From Cryptomeria japonica (taxonomy: Eukaryota > Streptophyta > Pinopsida > Cupressales > Cupressaceae): a DNA stretch of 64,000 nucleotides. Made by a program: the position numbers and the translations under genes. This document shows positions 33,956-46,567 of this stretch, piece after piece (within the stretch, counting starts at the first letter, position 1; each line of letters begins with the position of its first letter). The stretch is from assembly GCF_030272615.1 (NCBI RefSeq), contig NC_081414.1:333545427-333609426 (forward strand), in the 5' to 3' direction. Under the pieces are notes generated by a model, which was given only the letters and a program-made list of their open reading frames with translations, was not told the origin of the DNA and searched no databases.

Positions 33956-36705
33956 TGATGTAGAGCATCATGAGAATCCAACCAAGAACCTCAAATCATT
34001 CATGAAGTTCAAACATCAACACAAATCTTCCAACATGTTAGAGGCATTGTCATATATTTCCCAACAAAATCATCAATCAAATAAACATTATCAAATCTTC
34101 TCCATAGATATCAATCCATAATGATTGTAGATCCATATATTATGCATTAAACCTAAATCATTTAAATCCTTCATCTATTCATTTCTTGCAAATGAAAACC
34201 AAGAATTTTCCCAAACTATGAAATTTACCCTATTCTAGTCATGAAATTACAGTCATGAACAGTCATTAATAACTCTTAACATAATAATCACAAGGAAAAT
34301 CTCTCCAGTCAGATTCTATAAATGCTAGTTATAAAACGTTCCTCAAAATTATAGAAATATCCAATGGTTAAACCCAAAGATATGATGATTTTTCCAAAAC
34401 TAGTCACCGTGAATCAGGGTTTTGGGTAGTTCCAAACAGTTTTCACCAAAACTCTCATAACTTTCTCAAAAATGCATTAAATTAACTCAAACCAAAAGAA
34501 ATGGAAATATTATTCAATATAATACACTATCATGATATAAATACACTTGTTTCTAGGCTATACATGGCCGCACAAGGCCTGGAAACAAGAGGAAAAACTT
34601 TCAAGACCACAAAACAAGAGATTGAAACAATGAAAATATGATACCAAAATGTTTCCAATGCTTTCCAATTCCTTCTCCAACTTTTACACACACTTATGAA
34701 TGACCATTACAAATTTTTATATCCTTTTCATCTTCACAGTGAAGTTACAACTACCCAACTTCCTCTTATGACCATACAACTTCCCATTTTGGTCTTTTTA
34801 CAACTTTTGAAAAGTTGCATTTTACAATTTTTACAACTTTTGACTCAAATGACTTTAAACCTTCAAAAGAACCTTCAAAACATATTAGGATGGAATAATA
34901 ATGTATTTTTGTCACAATTTTACCCCTTAAAGGTTATTTTATACAAATTTTATGAAATGACTAATTCAAGACCTTATTAGGACAACTTGGACAACTCATC
35001 ACAATGGGCTCTTTTAGCCTTACATATTGATTCATATGGACTCAAAATGACATTACAAATGAAAATGTAATTGAATATACTTATGAATTGATTTTTATCC
35101 TCTTATAAACTCCTTTTGTGCCTTTGTGTTAGGTGCTCCTGCACCATACTCCCGACCTTGAAAAGTTTCCAAGTCCCTTGGAAACATGGATGAAAATAAC
35201 TTGCATACTGGATGCTCCTCAAGATGTTGCTCCAAACATAATTCCACCCTCAATGCTACACATAACTCACCAAATAATTTGCCTCACCCAGGAGTCCCTT
35301 CCTTGCCTCTCTCCCTAGGTCTTTTGGCAACCCACTGGACCTCTTTCACAGGCCCCTTGGACCATCTCCTATGGCCCCATGACAGACCTTCATGTCTGCC
35401 TACTTGCAACTAGTGGATATACATCTGCAACCACAACCCTTAGAAAACCAAAATACCAATCACTTGCTCAGCCCAGACCTTTTGCTGAGATCTAACACCA
35501 ATTTGATGCAGAGGATCATGAAAATCCAACCAAGAACCTCAAATCATTCATGAAGTTCAATCATCAACACAAATATTCCAACATGTTAGAGGCATTGTCA
35601 TATATTTCCCAACAAAATCATCAATCAAATAACCATTATCAAATCTTCTCCATAGATATCAAATCCATAATTATTGTAGATCCATATATTATGCATTAAA
35701 CCTGAATCGTTTAAACCCTTCATCTATTCATTTCTTCCAAATGAAAACCAAGAATTTTCCCAAACTATGAAATTTACCCTATTCTGGTCATGAAATTACA
35801 GTTATGAACAATCATTAATAACTCTTAACATATTAATCACTAGAACAATCACTCCAGTCAGATTCTATAAATGCTAGTTATAAAATGTTCCTCCAAATTA
35901 TAGAAAGATCCAATTGTTACATCCAAAGATATGATGATTTTTCCAAAACTGGTCGTCATGAATCAGGGATTTGGGTAGTTCCAAATGGTTTTCACCAAAA
36001 CTCTCATAACTTCCTCAAAAATGCATCAAATTAACTCAAACCAAAAGAAATGGAAAGATTATTAAATATAATACACTATCATGATATAAATACACTTGTT
36101 TCTCGGCTGTACATGGCTGCACAAGGCCTAGAAACAAGAGGAAAAACTTTCAAGACCACAAAACAAGAGATTGAAACAATGAAAATATGATACCAAAATA
36201 TTTCCAATGCTTTCCAATTCCTTCTCCAACTTTTACACACACTTATGAATGACCATTATAGAGGTTTTATATCCTTTTCATCTTCACATGAAGTTACAAC
36301 TACCCAACTTCCTCTTATGACCATACAACTTCCCATTTTCTTCTTTTTACAACTTTTGAAAAGTTGTATTTTACAATTTTTACAAATTTTTACAAATTTT
36401 TACTCAAATGACTTTAAACCTTCAAAAGAACCTTCAAAACATATTAGGATGGAATAATAATGTATTTTTGTCACAATTTTACCCCTTAAAGGTTGTTTTA
36501 TACAAATTTTACGAAATGAGTAATTCAAGACCTTATTAGGACAACTTGGACAACTCATCACAATGGGCTCTTTTAGCCTTACATATTGATTCATATGGAC
36601 TCAAAATGACATTACAAATGAAAATGTAATTGAATATACTTATGAATTGATTTTTATCCTCTTATAGACTCCTTTTGTGCCTTTGTGTTGGTTGCTCCGG
36701 CACCA
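33956..36705 (-). mobile_element. Non-coding LTR element D inserted in gene E
   Basis: Two LTRs (33956-35146, 1191 bp; 35504-36705, 1202 bp) enclose only 357 bp. The exact duplication ATGAA flanks it (33951-33955, 36706-36710) and gene E is in frame across it. LTR ends on the plus strand are TGATG and GCACCA. On the minus strand the sequence next to the LTR (AATTGGTGTTAGATCTCAGC, 35484-35503) looks like a PBS, so the element reads minus. Its internal part has no gene. It is a non-autonomous element of the TRIM/SMART/LARD kind, though its LTRs are long for TRIM. The minus LTR start GGTGCAGGAGCACC is a small hairpin. Confidence 0.9.
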
Positions 36706-36710
36706 ATGAA

Positions 36711-38996
36711 GAGTTTAGCAAATTGTGGAATATGGAGCATCCCACACCAGCATATGACATGAGTGAATATTATGATGAGTATGAGGTTGAGCCCACTCCA
36801 ACAACTACTACAGTCCCTAAAATATGAGGTGGAGTCAATGATTCCATGAAAGAAAAATATAGCAAAGGGGCAAACATTGTGGAAAAAATGCGTTTTGAAG
36901 GTGGTGGTCTAGGTCCCAGGGGAGAAGGCATTTGGTATCCACTTGAGGCACAACTTCCATCAGATTCAAAATCAAAATATCCTGTTAAACCAATCATTGG
37001 ACTTGATTCTTTTGATTCATCATGGAAAGGTACTACTCATTACCCTTAGGGTCCACCTGCAGTTGTTTCAGGTTCAAATCCACAACCACCACCACATCAT
37101 GGTATTCCCATTGGTGGTGAATCAAGTGCCACTGCCACTGGTGGAGAATCTGAGGATAGTACTCCTATTATTGTTCAGTCAAGTGTCATTGTGATTGGTT
37201 GGGTTGGCATGGGTACTACTACTAATTCTAGTTGGCTTGGTGTTGGACAAGGGCTATAGCAAAATATCTCTCACAAGTGGCCACTAGTGGTAGATACTCA
37301 ATCTCATACTATTCAGAATCCTATATCAAGTGCCACTGACACTACAAATCAATTATTTGCAGCTTCAGATCACACACCTCAAAAGATTATGAAAACTACA
37401 CATGAAAGTGTCAGTGGGTTAGGATCAGGAAAGGTTGTTGGTAATCCTAGTAATGCATTAGTTATAACCATAGACATAAGTGGAACTGGAGCCTCTGTTA
37501 TTCCCATGTCACCTTTCAAACATTCCATTACTTCAACAAGCCCAGATTTTCAATTTCGTGATTACTATGAAAAATTTGAACACACAAGAAATGGAAATAA
37601 AGAAAAAAAGGGAACATTTCATAAGGTTGCCTTGACTGAAGTTTTAGATGAACAACCTGCAAGGAACAGGGTATTTCCAACATATGACCCACACAAAGAT
37701 ATGATGAAGTTCATGGTTGTTATGCCCCCAACTAAAGATAAAAATCCACCACACAGTTAGATAGATCCCTCTGAATTTTAAGTTAGCACCCTCCAAATGG
37801 TTTTTCCAAAGTACATAATGTGCACAAAATTAGTGTGTCAAAAAGGACTAACGAAGTGGTCTACGCTTCATTGCTAAAGGTTGAGAGAGAAAAAAATAAA
37901 CTGGAGAAACAAATAGAAAAGTTACAAGTAGACCTAGAAAATGAAAAAATCAAAAAGGAAAGCAATAGATAACAAGTACAATGATTTATAGAAAAGGATA
38001 AAAATTTGGGCTCTGCAGTAGAAAATGTAGAGTAGGAGAAGATGGATGCAGAATTGAAGGACCTGAGAGAAAAACTGGCTAAAAGCAGTAAAAAAATTGA
38101 TGAGGAAAGAGCCAATTTTCAAAAATTATACAAAAGTTATGAGTCTGTTGTTGCCGAAATAAGAAAAACATAGGACCTATTGGATCATGAGAAGGAAAAA
38201 GAAAAACATTTTCAAGAGGAAGTAGAGGAAGAAAGAAAAAAATGTGCACAAATGAAAGAAGACCTGCACAATGCAAATGATAAAATTAAAACTTTGGTGG
38301 ATAGATTGAAAGATAATATGAAAAATACAACAAAGTATATACAAGAAAACATTTGGCACCAAATAATGCAGAGGAGTGACAAGTTGTGTGAATGGTTTGA
38401 ATTGAATGAAAGTCAGAGAGTAATTTATATGAAAATCAAAGGGCACTTTGAGAAGAGAATGCATGTTTGTTCAAAAGAGGATATGGCAAAATAGATTCTA
38501 CAAGTAGTCTACAGTACCAGTGACAGCTACTTGGCAGCCAAGGGAATTAAGAGCCGCATTTACCACAGTTAAGACATCATCTATTATTCAAAAATTCCAA
38601 AAACCAAGGGAAACATCAGAAGTTATGGATGAATGTGGCAAAAAGATATTGAAACTACAAGAAAAGAAAACTAATTTGATTAAACTTGGTTTTCCTAAGA
38701 CCGTTGAACCATAAAATAAATTCATTGGAAAAGAAGATTACAAAAAAAGCATGGAGATAAAAATGAAGTCTGATTTAGACTTGCTTCCTAAGGACACAAC
38801 TCCCCAAAGCTTTCTAGAATTCATCCAACCATTTACAACTCTAAATTCGGTATTGGGTGAAATAGTGATGTCAAGTTACTCTTCTAAATATGGAATGTTG
38901 ATGAAGTTGCAGTTGACTTTCCATAGTTTACAAAATATTGACCTTCCATTAGACGAAGAGTGGAGTACCCTACAAAAATTGGCACAAAAATCTTAA
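36711..38996 (+). pseudogene. Gene E, C-terminal part: Ser/Thr/Pro-rich and coiled coil
   Basis: It continues the frame of 33955 with EFSKLWNMEHPTPAYDMSEY. A low-complexity Gly/Ser/Thr/Pro region follows (about 36780-37500), then KHSITSTSPDFQFRDYYEKF and a long coiled coil at about 37860-38330 (EREKNKLEKQIEKLQVDLEN; KDLREKLAKSSKKIDEERA). The end is a helical tail with ENIWHQIMQRSDKLCEWFEL near 38350-38410, and it closes at 38996. Stops occur near 36826, 37048, 37257, 37758, 37970 and 38172, and frame changes are present. No zinc or catalytic motif is seen. Confidence 0.55.
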
Positions 38997-39000
38997 GAAT

Positions 39001-39790
39001 CATAGTATGTATTGCACAGTTTTCTTTTTACTCTTAATTTCAAGCTTTTATGATTTTTCTGTTTGGAATTTGGCATCACTTGAAATAACTCTATTTTATG
39101 AATAGGAAAAAACCAACACTCGCTATTGGTAAATTGCTAATCCGGCCTATGAATCTATGATGCACAATGCAAAACTTCAGCCTGTAAATTTGTATTCTCA
39201 AATTCTCCCAAGCTTTAACATTTCTGCATTTCTCTATTTCTGATTACTAGGTTTTGGGCACTTCTATTATCTTTTTTTAATTTGTCATGGTGTGAATTAA
39301 TATTTAATTTTGAACTCTGTTTTTCAAATAGGAGACATCAGACATGTAGCAATTGTTAAATTCCTAATCTGGCCTGTGATGGCCATGTAAATCTGTGCTG
39401 AGTTTGTGATTTTGATGTTGAGTCTTCACATGTTGCAATTCAACCTAAAGTTGTTGTTGCTCCCTTGTTTCTATAAAAGGGAATTCAGGGTCATTTGCAA
39501 AGGGTTCTGAAACTTTGTATTGACTTTTCCATGGAGAATCACACAGATTGGTGTATTACTATTGAATGAATTGTATCATATGGCAATATTTTGAAAGAAT
39601 TAATGAAAATCTAAGTTCTTAGACATGTCTAAATAAACAATAAACATCTCTGTATCAATAAACACATTATGGTCTTTTATTATACTATTTTAAATCTGGA
39701 AATAGAAAGTTGAAAAATACAATTACAAATCAAAATTAAATTATAATTACAAAAAGTAATATGCTTTTGTAATATGAATGATGAGATACA
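39001..39790 (+). other. Non-coding region with TATA-like element and a local duplication
   Basis: TATAAAAGG lies at 39472-39480, followed by leader-like sequence, as in a U3-R boundary. Two related blocks start after AATAGGA at about 39102 and 39330 and share a TAAATT(G/C)CTAATC(C/T)GGCCT(A/G)TGA core. This may be the remains of an LTR or the 3' end of the unit holding E, but no LTR pair was found. Confidence 0.3.
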
Positions 39791-39817
39791 GTAATATGAT
39801 TAATAAATACCAATCTC

Positions 39818-42548
39818 TTACAGTTTCCATTCATCCTCATCAAATTTAGAGCTTTCTTGATTCTTGTCTGTGGTTTCTTCACTCTGAGTCTGCATATCTT
39901 CGTTGAACTGCATCTCAATGCTACCAGTAGGTCCAATACATGAGTCAATAGTCCCAGTGGCACTTTGGTTTGAAGTGTTGCCCAAACCTCTTCTTTCACA
40001 TTTGGACCTCCAGATTTGCAGTGCCCTATTGTAAGGAAAAGTGTGGACATCATACCTAGATGTATAGAGCCTCAAGCAATTTTCCAAATTTTTGTCTAGT
40101 TTGTTTCTTAGCTTTGATTTTAGGAACCCCAAAGCACTGAAAACTCTCTCATCTTCCACCAAACCCAATATCATGGTAAGACATAAATCAGCAAGCTTCA
40201 AATATTCTGGCACTAAATCATGCAACGCTACGTTCTCAGCTATATATTTCCAAAGCCTTGTTACTGATCCCTCTTTGCGGGGGTTCTCCATTTTTCCATA
40301 TTATTCTCTCATAGTGTGTGCAAAATGAGATGATTTCTCTCGAAGATGAGTTTCGTATAATATTCCATTTATAGTTACTCCATTCAATTCTCTGGATATG
40401 CAAAATTGTTTTATCAAACTCAGTAGCTCACGTCAAAAATCAGCTGCATTATTGAGGCTCCAATAATGATGAAACACAATAGACATGTCTTCAAGTGGGT
40501 TGTCAAAAGGGAATCTGCTTCTATTTTTTGAGGAAAGATCATACAAAATCTTCTTCACAAAAGTAGTTACAGTCTCAACAATCTTGTCGAAATCTTCCCT
40601 TGTAACTCTTTCTAGTTGCTTCCTAGGGCGCTTTCCTAGTTCCTTGGGGTCGACCGTGGCATAGAAGTGCATTGGTATCTCAAATCCTCATACATTGGAA
40701 CATACCTCCCCGTTTGCACCAATTTGTAAAAAGTTATCAAGATTGTTCAAATCTATGAGTGTCTACCACTTAACAAATTTTTCATCAGATAGTGTTGGTT
40801 GATTTTGATAGAGATTGTTGAGGATCATGCATGTCATCTTACACAGCATAGCATATTCTCCAATATATAGAGCTCTTTTTTGGGCAGCCTTCATAATATT
40901 CCTTATTTCCTCTAGCATGGGCAAAAGAGCTGCTAAAGTTAAGAGTGTCTCTAGATTACTTAACCTCCGAAGAAGGTTAGGAAATTTTGGTTGATTTGAT
41001 TCATCGTGAGTTGTGTGAAATAGTCCAATCAAGGATGGATATTCTAAAAAAACTCGATGCGCTGGACCATCCAAAGAGATCCATCTGGTATCATTATCCT
41101 TGAGAGGATTATTCCCATCAGTTATTCCATCAGCAAAGTGTTGAAATTCCATAAATCGATTAGGACTTCGACATAAGCGTGAGTAGAGATCTCTGATAAA
41201 ATTTTAATTTTTTTTACCGAAGAAAACTTGCTCACAATTCAAAAAGCTAGATTCATTCTATGAGCCATGCAGTGAATTGTAGTAATGTATGGTGCAAATG
41301 AAGTTTTAATCTTTGTACAAAGACTGTTCCTGTGACCTTGCATTACTAAAGCCCCATCTGCTCCAACACAAACCAATTTTTTGGAAACTGTCATGTCATC
41401 ATCCATACCTCCATATTCAATTAAACTTCTCTTTACTAGTTGAAATAAATTTTTCGTTGTCGCACTCTCCTTCATTTTAGCAACAGATAGTAGATGAGGT
41501 TGGTGGGTATGACTCTCTACAATATAAACATGCATGCATACCCATGAAGTATTGTCTACTATCATAACTTCATCTAAAGAAAATGCAATAAATTTTGACT
41601 CTCTTATTTTTTCCTTTACATCTTTTTCAACCTCAGCAAGACAACTTGCCCATTCCCATCCACTGCGTACTGACCAGTGTCTATTAGGATAGTTAGGAAC
41701 TTTTTAATAAACCACTAATTGATGGGAAATCTGTCATAGCATGCCCTCTGCTCAAAATATAAAAAACAACGCTTAAATGAACAACTTTTCCCAGTTGTTC
41801 TATCTGCATTGCTTTTCCAAAGCTAGCTTCAATAGAACCTTTAACTTCAGCAGGCTTCGTCTATAATTCTCATGAAAAAATACTCTTCAGCATTCATCAC
41901 ATGCTTACATTCCTCCTTTGTTTTCCATCGTATCACTAATTTTTCAACTCCGTCTATCATTTGTTTTTCATAAACTTTACCCATATGCTTTTCTATGGTG
42001 TCAAATTTTAGCTACAACCTAATTTCCTTGTTATGTTTCCAAGTGCAAATCTTACACTTGCATTCTATTGGAGGCTCTCCTTCAATTGGATTCTCCATTG
42101 GTTCAATGAATGGATATGTTGATGTCCAATTAATTTGAAAATTCCTCATTTACATATCCCACTCTCGGTCCTTTTTTTGATTTGGCTTTTCTTTTCCACT
42201 TCTGTGCATTATCATCATGGCATTATCACCCAAGTCGATTATATCATTTTGGCTAACTTGGGCATCTACCAGATAATCTTCTTCAAGATCATCTTGATCT
42301 GAGATATCAGGTTCGCCACCATCTTCAACATGTGGTGTAGGTTGCGAATTTTGTACTTGTACTTGTGATGGTGTACCTTCCTGATTTTCACCATAATCTT
42401 TTCCAAAGCCAAAGTACAAAGACAACGTTCTTCTTTTTGTTGGCCTCTCATGGCCTTCCCCACATTTAGGTTTCCTAACCTTCTTCCTGTTCAACATCTC
42501 CAATGAAATAAAGGCTGCCAAAAAAATATCAATTTGTTGAAGAAGCAA
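39818..42548 (-). pseudogene. hAT-family transposase, decayed
   Basis: Minus-strand pieces in shifting frames give a whole transposase. An acidic N-terminus (42548-42150) leads to a Cys-containing zinc-finger-like segment (CKCKICTW, about 42050). The catalytic core has FIAFSLDE (about 41590), VCVGADGALVMQGHRN (about 41340-41385) and a HCMAHRMNLAF box (about 41240-41270). A middle helical domain follows (40763-41152). The hAT C-terminal dimerisation region (VEDERVFSALGFLKSKLRNK, about 40090-40150) is well kept. Many stops separate these. The type resembles the zinc-finger/DUF4371 hAT group. It is the only DNA-transposon gene in the window and lies near the right end of the 17.3-kb block. Confidence 0.8.
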
Positions 42549-42549
42549 T

Positions 42550-43392
42550 AATAGACTATAAAGTATAATATATGTTTTATTGGACCTACGACCTAAAATC
42601 TAGATGGCAGAGGTCTGAATGTCTCGGCTGACCACTTGGCACTGCCGGGTGGCCACTGAATAAAAATGAACTCAACAGTGCAAAAAAATATAGATAAATT
42701 TATAATAACATTATAACACTTCAAAAATATGATCGCTCACCTTTAGGTCACCAATGCAGTCAACAACAATGATTTTCCTTAGTCTGAAACTTTGCTATTG
42801 ATCATAATTTAGAGCCTAGAACCCACCAAATTGTGTAGAGATAGATCTACATGTATTTATACCAATCCTTATATGGCAAATTCTATGGGAATTTTAAATG
42901 GTATACAAATATTTGGTGAATCTTGCGTAACTATAACATGACTTATGTAATTTTCAAGGCAATTATGGGTCATCCAAATAATTGGCAAATACAATATAGT
43001 TGGCAAAAGTTGGGGTGAATGGAGACACGCGTCGGCAAAATACCAGGCAAATTGGGTCCTCCTAGCTAACAAATCTTCACATGCCTATAGGCGAATTATG
43101 GTCGTCTATTAAGGCAACCTCGAACAATGTAGGCGAAAAAATTAAATTTACTGTGTGTCCACTGTATATTGTATTGGCGAAATCCTCGCATAGAAACATT
43201 TAATTACATAAAACATATGGCAACCAAGACGTGAATTTGACAAAAATTGATAATGTTTTGGCAACATGGCCACCCCCAGTTGATACAAAATATTCGCCAT
43301 TTCCCAGGTCACTAATGTGAAAAATTTACCATTGGTGAATATTCGCCACTAAATTAATCTCTGAGGGAGACTCAGACTGTTCCCTATGGATA
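42550..43392. other. Right non-coding end of the 17.3-kb block
   Basis: It holds the near-palindrome CACTGCCGGGTGGCCACTG (about 42641-42659). At about 42860-43350 it repeats the words TTGGCAA, GGCGAA and TTCGCC on both strands. Similar words occur at 26.13-26.47 kb at the other end. No gene is seen. Confidence 0.5.
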
Positions 43393-43713
43393 TTTTTGAA
43401 AATCTTCCAAGGAAAAATGAAGGATAGGGAAAGGATTCCTAAGAAAGTGGTGGAGAAATATGAAAACACTATCTTCTTCATGGTCAAGAAGAATCAATTC
43501 CACATGGAGGCGCTAGAACCCAGGACTGTATGGATTTTACTAATGGGATATGAGGTTGATGTACAAACACTTGAGGTCTATTCTCAACACCTCTTGACTA
43601 AACTGGTGGATCCAAATGAATCAAGGTTTGGCACCTTCAAGGAGGAAGATATGGAGTTGCACAAGAAGTTCATTGAGCCAGCAAGAAAGAAAAAATTATC
43701 CGTCAGCATCTAA
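43393..43713 (+). pseudogene. ORF2 of element F, second part
   Basis: It resumes from 26098 with FLKIFQGKMKDRERIPKKVV, then MEALEPRTVWILLMGYEVDV, SRFGTFKEEDMELH and a Lys-rich end closing at 43711. The same stretch in I reads MKDRERIHQSIVDKYD and WITKMGYEVDLN, and in C IDYCYVNVVEPRTQSLSPMGYE. This segment has no internal stop. The rest of ORF2 and the F 3' end are absent. Confidence 0.75.
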
Positions 43714-44132
43714 AAATGGTCAATGCTTGCGATGCCCTACTCTTACATGTCTGTGTAACCTTATTTTAGGGTTTTCTCCTCAATTAACATTTCTTATATG
43801 TCATGCAGTTGATCTTTATCATTTGTTGACATTTTTTCATTCTTCTGTGCTTTCTTCCTCTTTCGATTGTGTTTCTCGCATTTTCAATTAGGTCTTGTTG
43901 ACATCAACATGACTTTCAATCTTTGATCATTATCAATCATTTTGTCTTGTCAATTGGACATTGTCAATCCTAATCGATGTTGAATTAGGGTTTTATCCTC
44001 AATCTTTATCATTATCAATCCTATCTTGTCAATTGGGCATCATCAACCCTTCTCGATGCCAAATTAGGGTTTTGTCCTTGGTCTTTATCAATTTCAATCA
44101 ATCTTTGATCAACCCTTGTCATTTGGATCATC
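43714..44132 (+). repeat. Short degenerate repeats with TTAGGGTTTT
   Basis: Three related blocks start at about 43763, 43986 and 44063. Each has TTAGGGTTTTxTCCT followed by TCTTTATCA and CTTGTCA words. They lie between F and the LTR of H. Origin unclear. Confidence 0.5.
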
Positions 44133-45548
44133 TATTGGCATTGCATGAACATTGCATTAATGATGTATAGTGTTATCATTGATGTCAATAGTAACCAGTA
44201 ATTTAGTTGTAATACAACTAGTAGTGATGCAGTAATGCAACTAGTAGTAAAATAGTGTTAGAAATCGATATTGGTATTTGAAGCAGAGTGATCAACTAGT
44301 AACCCTAACCTGTCGATTGGCTAAACCCTAACCGATGTAGTTTGGTGAATTGGTTATGATGATCTATGATCGAATGGTGATTGGAGATGATTATGACACA
44401 TATGCATGATGCGCGTGATGAGTTTCAAAGTGATTTTAGTATGTGAAGTAACTTATCTTGGGAATGAGCAAGTGCATAGCATGAAGTTGAAACTGTGTGA
44501 TGAGTTAGAGGATTCGATGAGCGGTGATCCAGGAGCGATCGAGGTTGTCTAGAACAATGTGTAGATGATTACTATGTTATTCCAATGGTCATGTTTGAAC
44601 TGATATGTTTGTAATCTCTATAAGATATTAAGTTTTGTGATGTGTTACCGACCTATTATATTTGCGTATAATATCGATGAGTTGTTTTGTAATTGTGTTG
44701 GCAATTTTTGTTAAGTGTGATAGTGTGATTGTTGTTGAACTAGAAGGAGTATCTATAGAATGTTTTGAAGGCAGATAGGAGCATAAAAGGATCTAATTAA
44801 GAAGAGCAGTGCTATTACTAGATCAAGAAGACCTTATTGTTCTCTAACAATTACAACAATTAAATCCCCTAACTGGGTAAGCTTTAATAGGCTTGGTGCT
44901 ATCTAAATCCTCTAGCCAGGTGATCCATTAGTTTGGATTTCAAATCCTTTATTGAGGTTACTCTTAACAGGGTACTACTTTTAATAGGGTATTGTAGTCA
45001 ATCCCTTAACCGGGTGGTCCTTAACTGGATATGTTCTTAACAAGACATTTTTGTAAAGCTTCTAACAAGGCTTGGCTCCTAACAAGGCAAACTTCAGAAG
45101 AGTTCAGAATACTTGTGGGTATTCATCCCCACCATGGTTTTTCCCATTTGGGTTTCCACATCAAAAATCATTATGTCAAGTGGTGAATAATTTTGTGTAT
45201 GTTTTTTATATGGTTAATATGTTTAACTGGTAAAACAACTAAGACATGTTTAGAAGACCGAAAGTGATCTAAAATGAGTTATTACTAATGTAAGTAAAGT
45301 GTTTTGATGTTTGGGTTAAAAGGTATCTAAGTTAGAGATCTGTTACACTATTATTTTGGTATTTTAGTCAATCGGTACACTTGACAGTGCAATGATAGTT
45401 TTAGATACAGTATCTAAACCAGTTAGTCTAACATGTTGTTTATGAGTTAGGATTAAGTTTGGTGAAAGTTTAGTTTGTTTTCTATCTATTGATTCACCCC
45501 CCCCCTCTCAGTAGTTGACCGGATCATTATTGATTCATTATATCATCA
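44133..45548 (+). repeat. 5' LTR of copia element H, B family (1416 bp)
   Basis: It starts TATTGGCATTGCATGAAC (TG changed to TA) and ends ATATCATCA. It is the inverse-strand equivalent of the B LTRs along its whole length. A TATA-like CATAAAAGG is at about 44782-44790. GATTCACCCCCCCCCTCTCAGT lies near 45489-45510. Confidence 0.9.
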
Positions 45549-45550
45549 AT

Positions 45551-45562
45551 TGGTATCAGAGC
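45551..45562 (+). promoter_or_regulatory. Primer binding site of H
   Basis: TGGTATCAGAGC, two bases after the LTR. Initiator tRNA-Met type. Confidence 0.92.
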
Positions 45563-45618
45563 TTTTCAGGTCCTCTTGTGTTTAAGCCTAATAGCTTGAG
45601 GAAAAGATCTAGGAGAAC

Positions 45619-46564
45619 ATGATGAAGAAAGAAGGTCCGAAATTCAATAGGGAAAACTACATAATCTGGAGTCATAGGATGAAGATCTATATCAAGAGCT
45701 TAGGAAGTCAATATTGGGAACATGTTTCTAGATATAACTTGCGTAGTGGGATTTTATCAGATGACCAAAAGAAGGAGCAACAGGAGAATAATCAAGCATT
45801 GGAGGCCATTATTAGTTCCTTTTCCAATTCAAAGTATGTTGATGTCCATGGATTGGAGACTACTTTTGAAGTGTCGAAGAAACTTGAGGATATCTATAGC
45901 GGTGATGAGCATGTGAATATTGCCAAGAGAGCCTGAGAGGTAAATTTGATGATATGCAGATGGTTGAAGGTGAAAACATTCAATAGTATGGTGAGAGGAT
46001 CAAGGAGATAGTTGGTGAGATCAAAAGTGTTGGTGGTACAATGGAGGATACCACAATAGTTAGCAAGGTGTTGAGAACCCTTCTATCGGTCTACACTATC
46101 CGAGTTGCAGCCATTTAGGAACTCAAGTCTATTGATAAATCAAAGGTAACTCTTGACTCCATCATTGGTAAATTAACTACATTTGAATTAAATGGTTATG
46201 ATGGAAGTGTTCAGAAATCTAAATCTGCATTTAGAACCTCAGTTTTAAACCCACCAGTAAGAAAAAGTAGAGAAGCTAGTTACAGTCATGAGTCTAGATC
46301 CAACAAAGAGGTTGATGATGAAGATAGTCAGATTGAGCTTGAAGCATTGTTGGCCAAGTGCCTACCTAGAAGTACTGGTAAGTACATATGTAAATTATCA
46401 TTGAAGTGTTTTGCATGTAACTGGATTGGACATATTGCAGCTAACTGTCCTAATGGAGATAATGAGCAAAACCGTGAGAAGTATAAGAAGTACAAAGGCA
46501 AAGCTAAAAGAGATTGTCTCATTCCAGTGGATGGAGGAATTATAGATGAAGAGTCTAAAGAAGA
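45619..46564 (+). pseudogene. Element H gag (UBN2-type) with intact zinc knuckle
   Basis: ATG at 45619 (MMKKEGPKFNRENYIIWSHR). It holds the DUF4219/UBN2 Gag core (GSQYWEHV, KKLEDIYSGDEHV, ERIKEIVGEIKSVGG) with a frameshift near 45930 and TAG stops near 45984 and 46116. An intact knuckle CFACNWIGHIAANC follows at about 46408-46449, the best preserved of the B family here. It stops at about 46564, where the LTR of I begins; no pol or 3' LTR of H remains in the window. Confidence 0.87.
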
Positions 46565-46567
46565 TGT

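Larger units (their letters stand above)
26099..43392. mobile_element. 17.3-kb insertion in F, possibly a composite hAT transposon
   Basis: ORF2 of F stops at DNF (26091-26093) and continues FLKIFQGKM from 43393. The flanks are TTTAAGAA (26091-26098) and TTTTTGAA (43393-43400), 6 of 8 identical. With one copy removed the frame matches C and I. An 8-bp duplication is the hAT signature, and a decayed hAT transposase lies at 39.8-42.5 kb. Both outer stretches (26.1-26.5 and 42.9-43.4 kb) carry repeated GGCGAA/TTCGCC-like words, as subterminal repeats might. Clear terminal inverted repeats were not found, so the type is tentative. It contains G, D, gene E, a gypsy fragment and a tandem array. Confidence 0.5.

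Noticed and set aside
37861-38276. Minus-strand Ser/Phe/Leu-rich frames near 38 kb
   Set aside because: They are antisense to the coiled coil of gene E.
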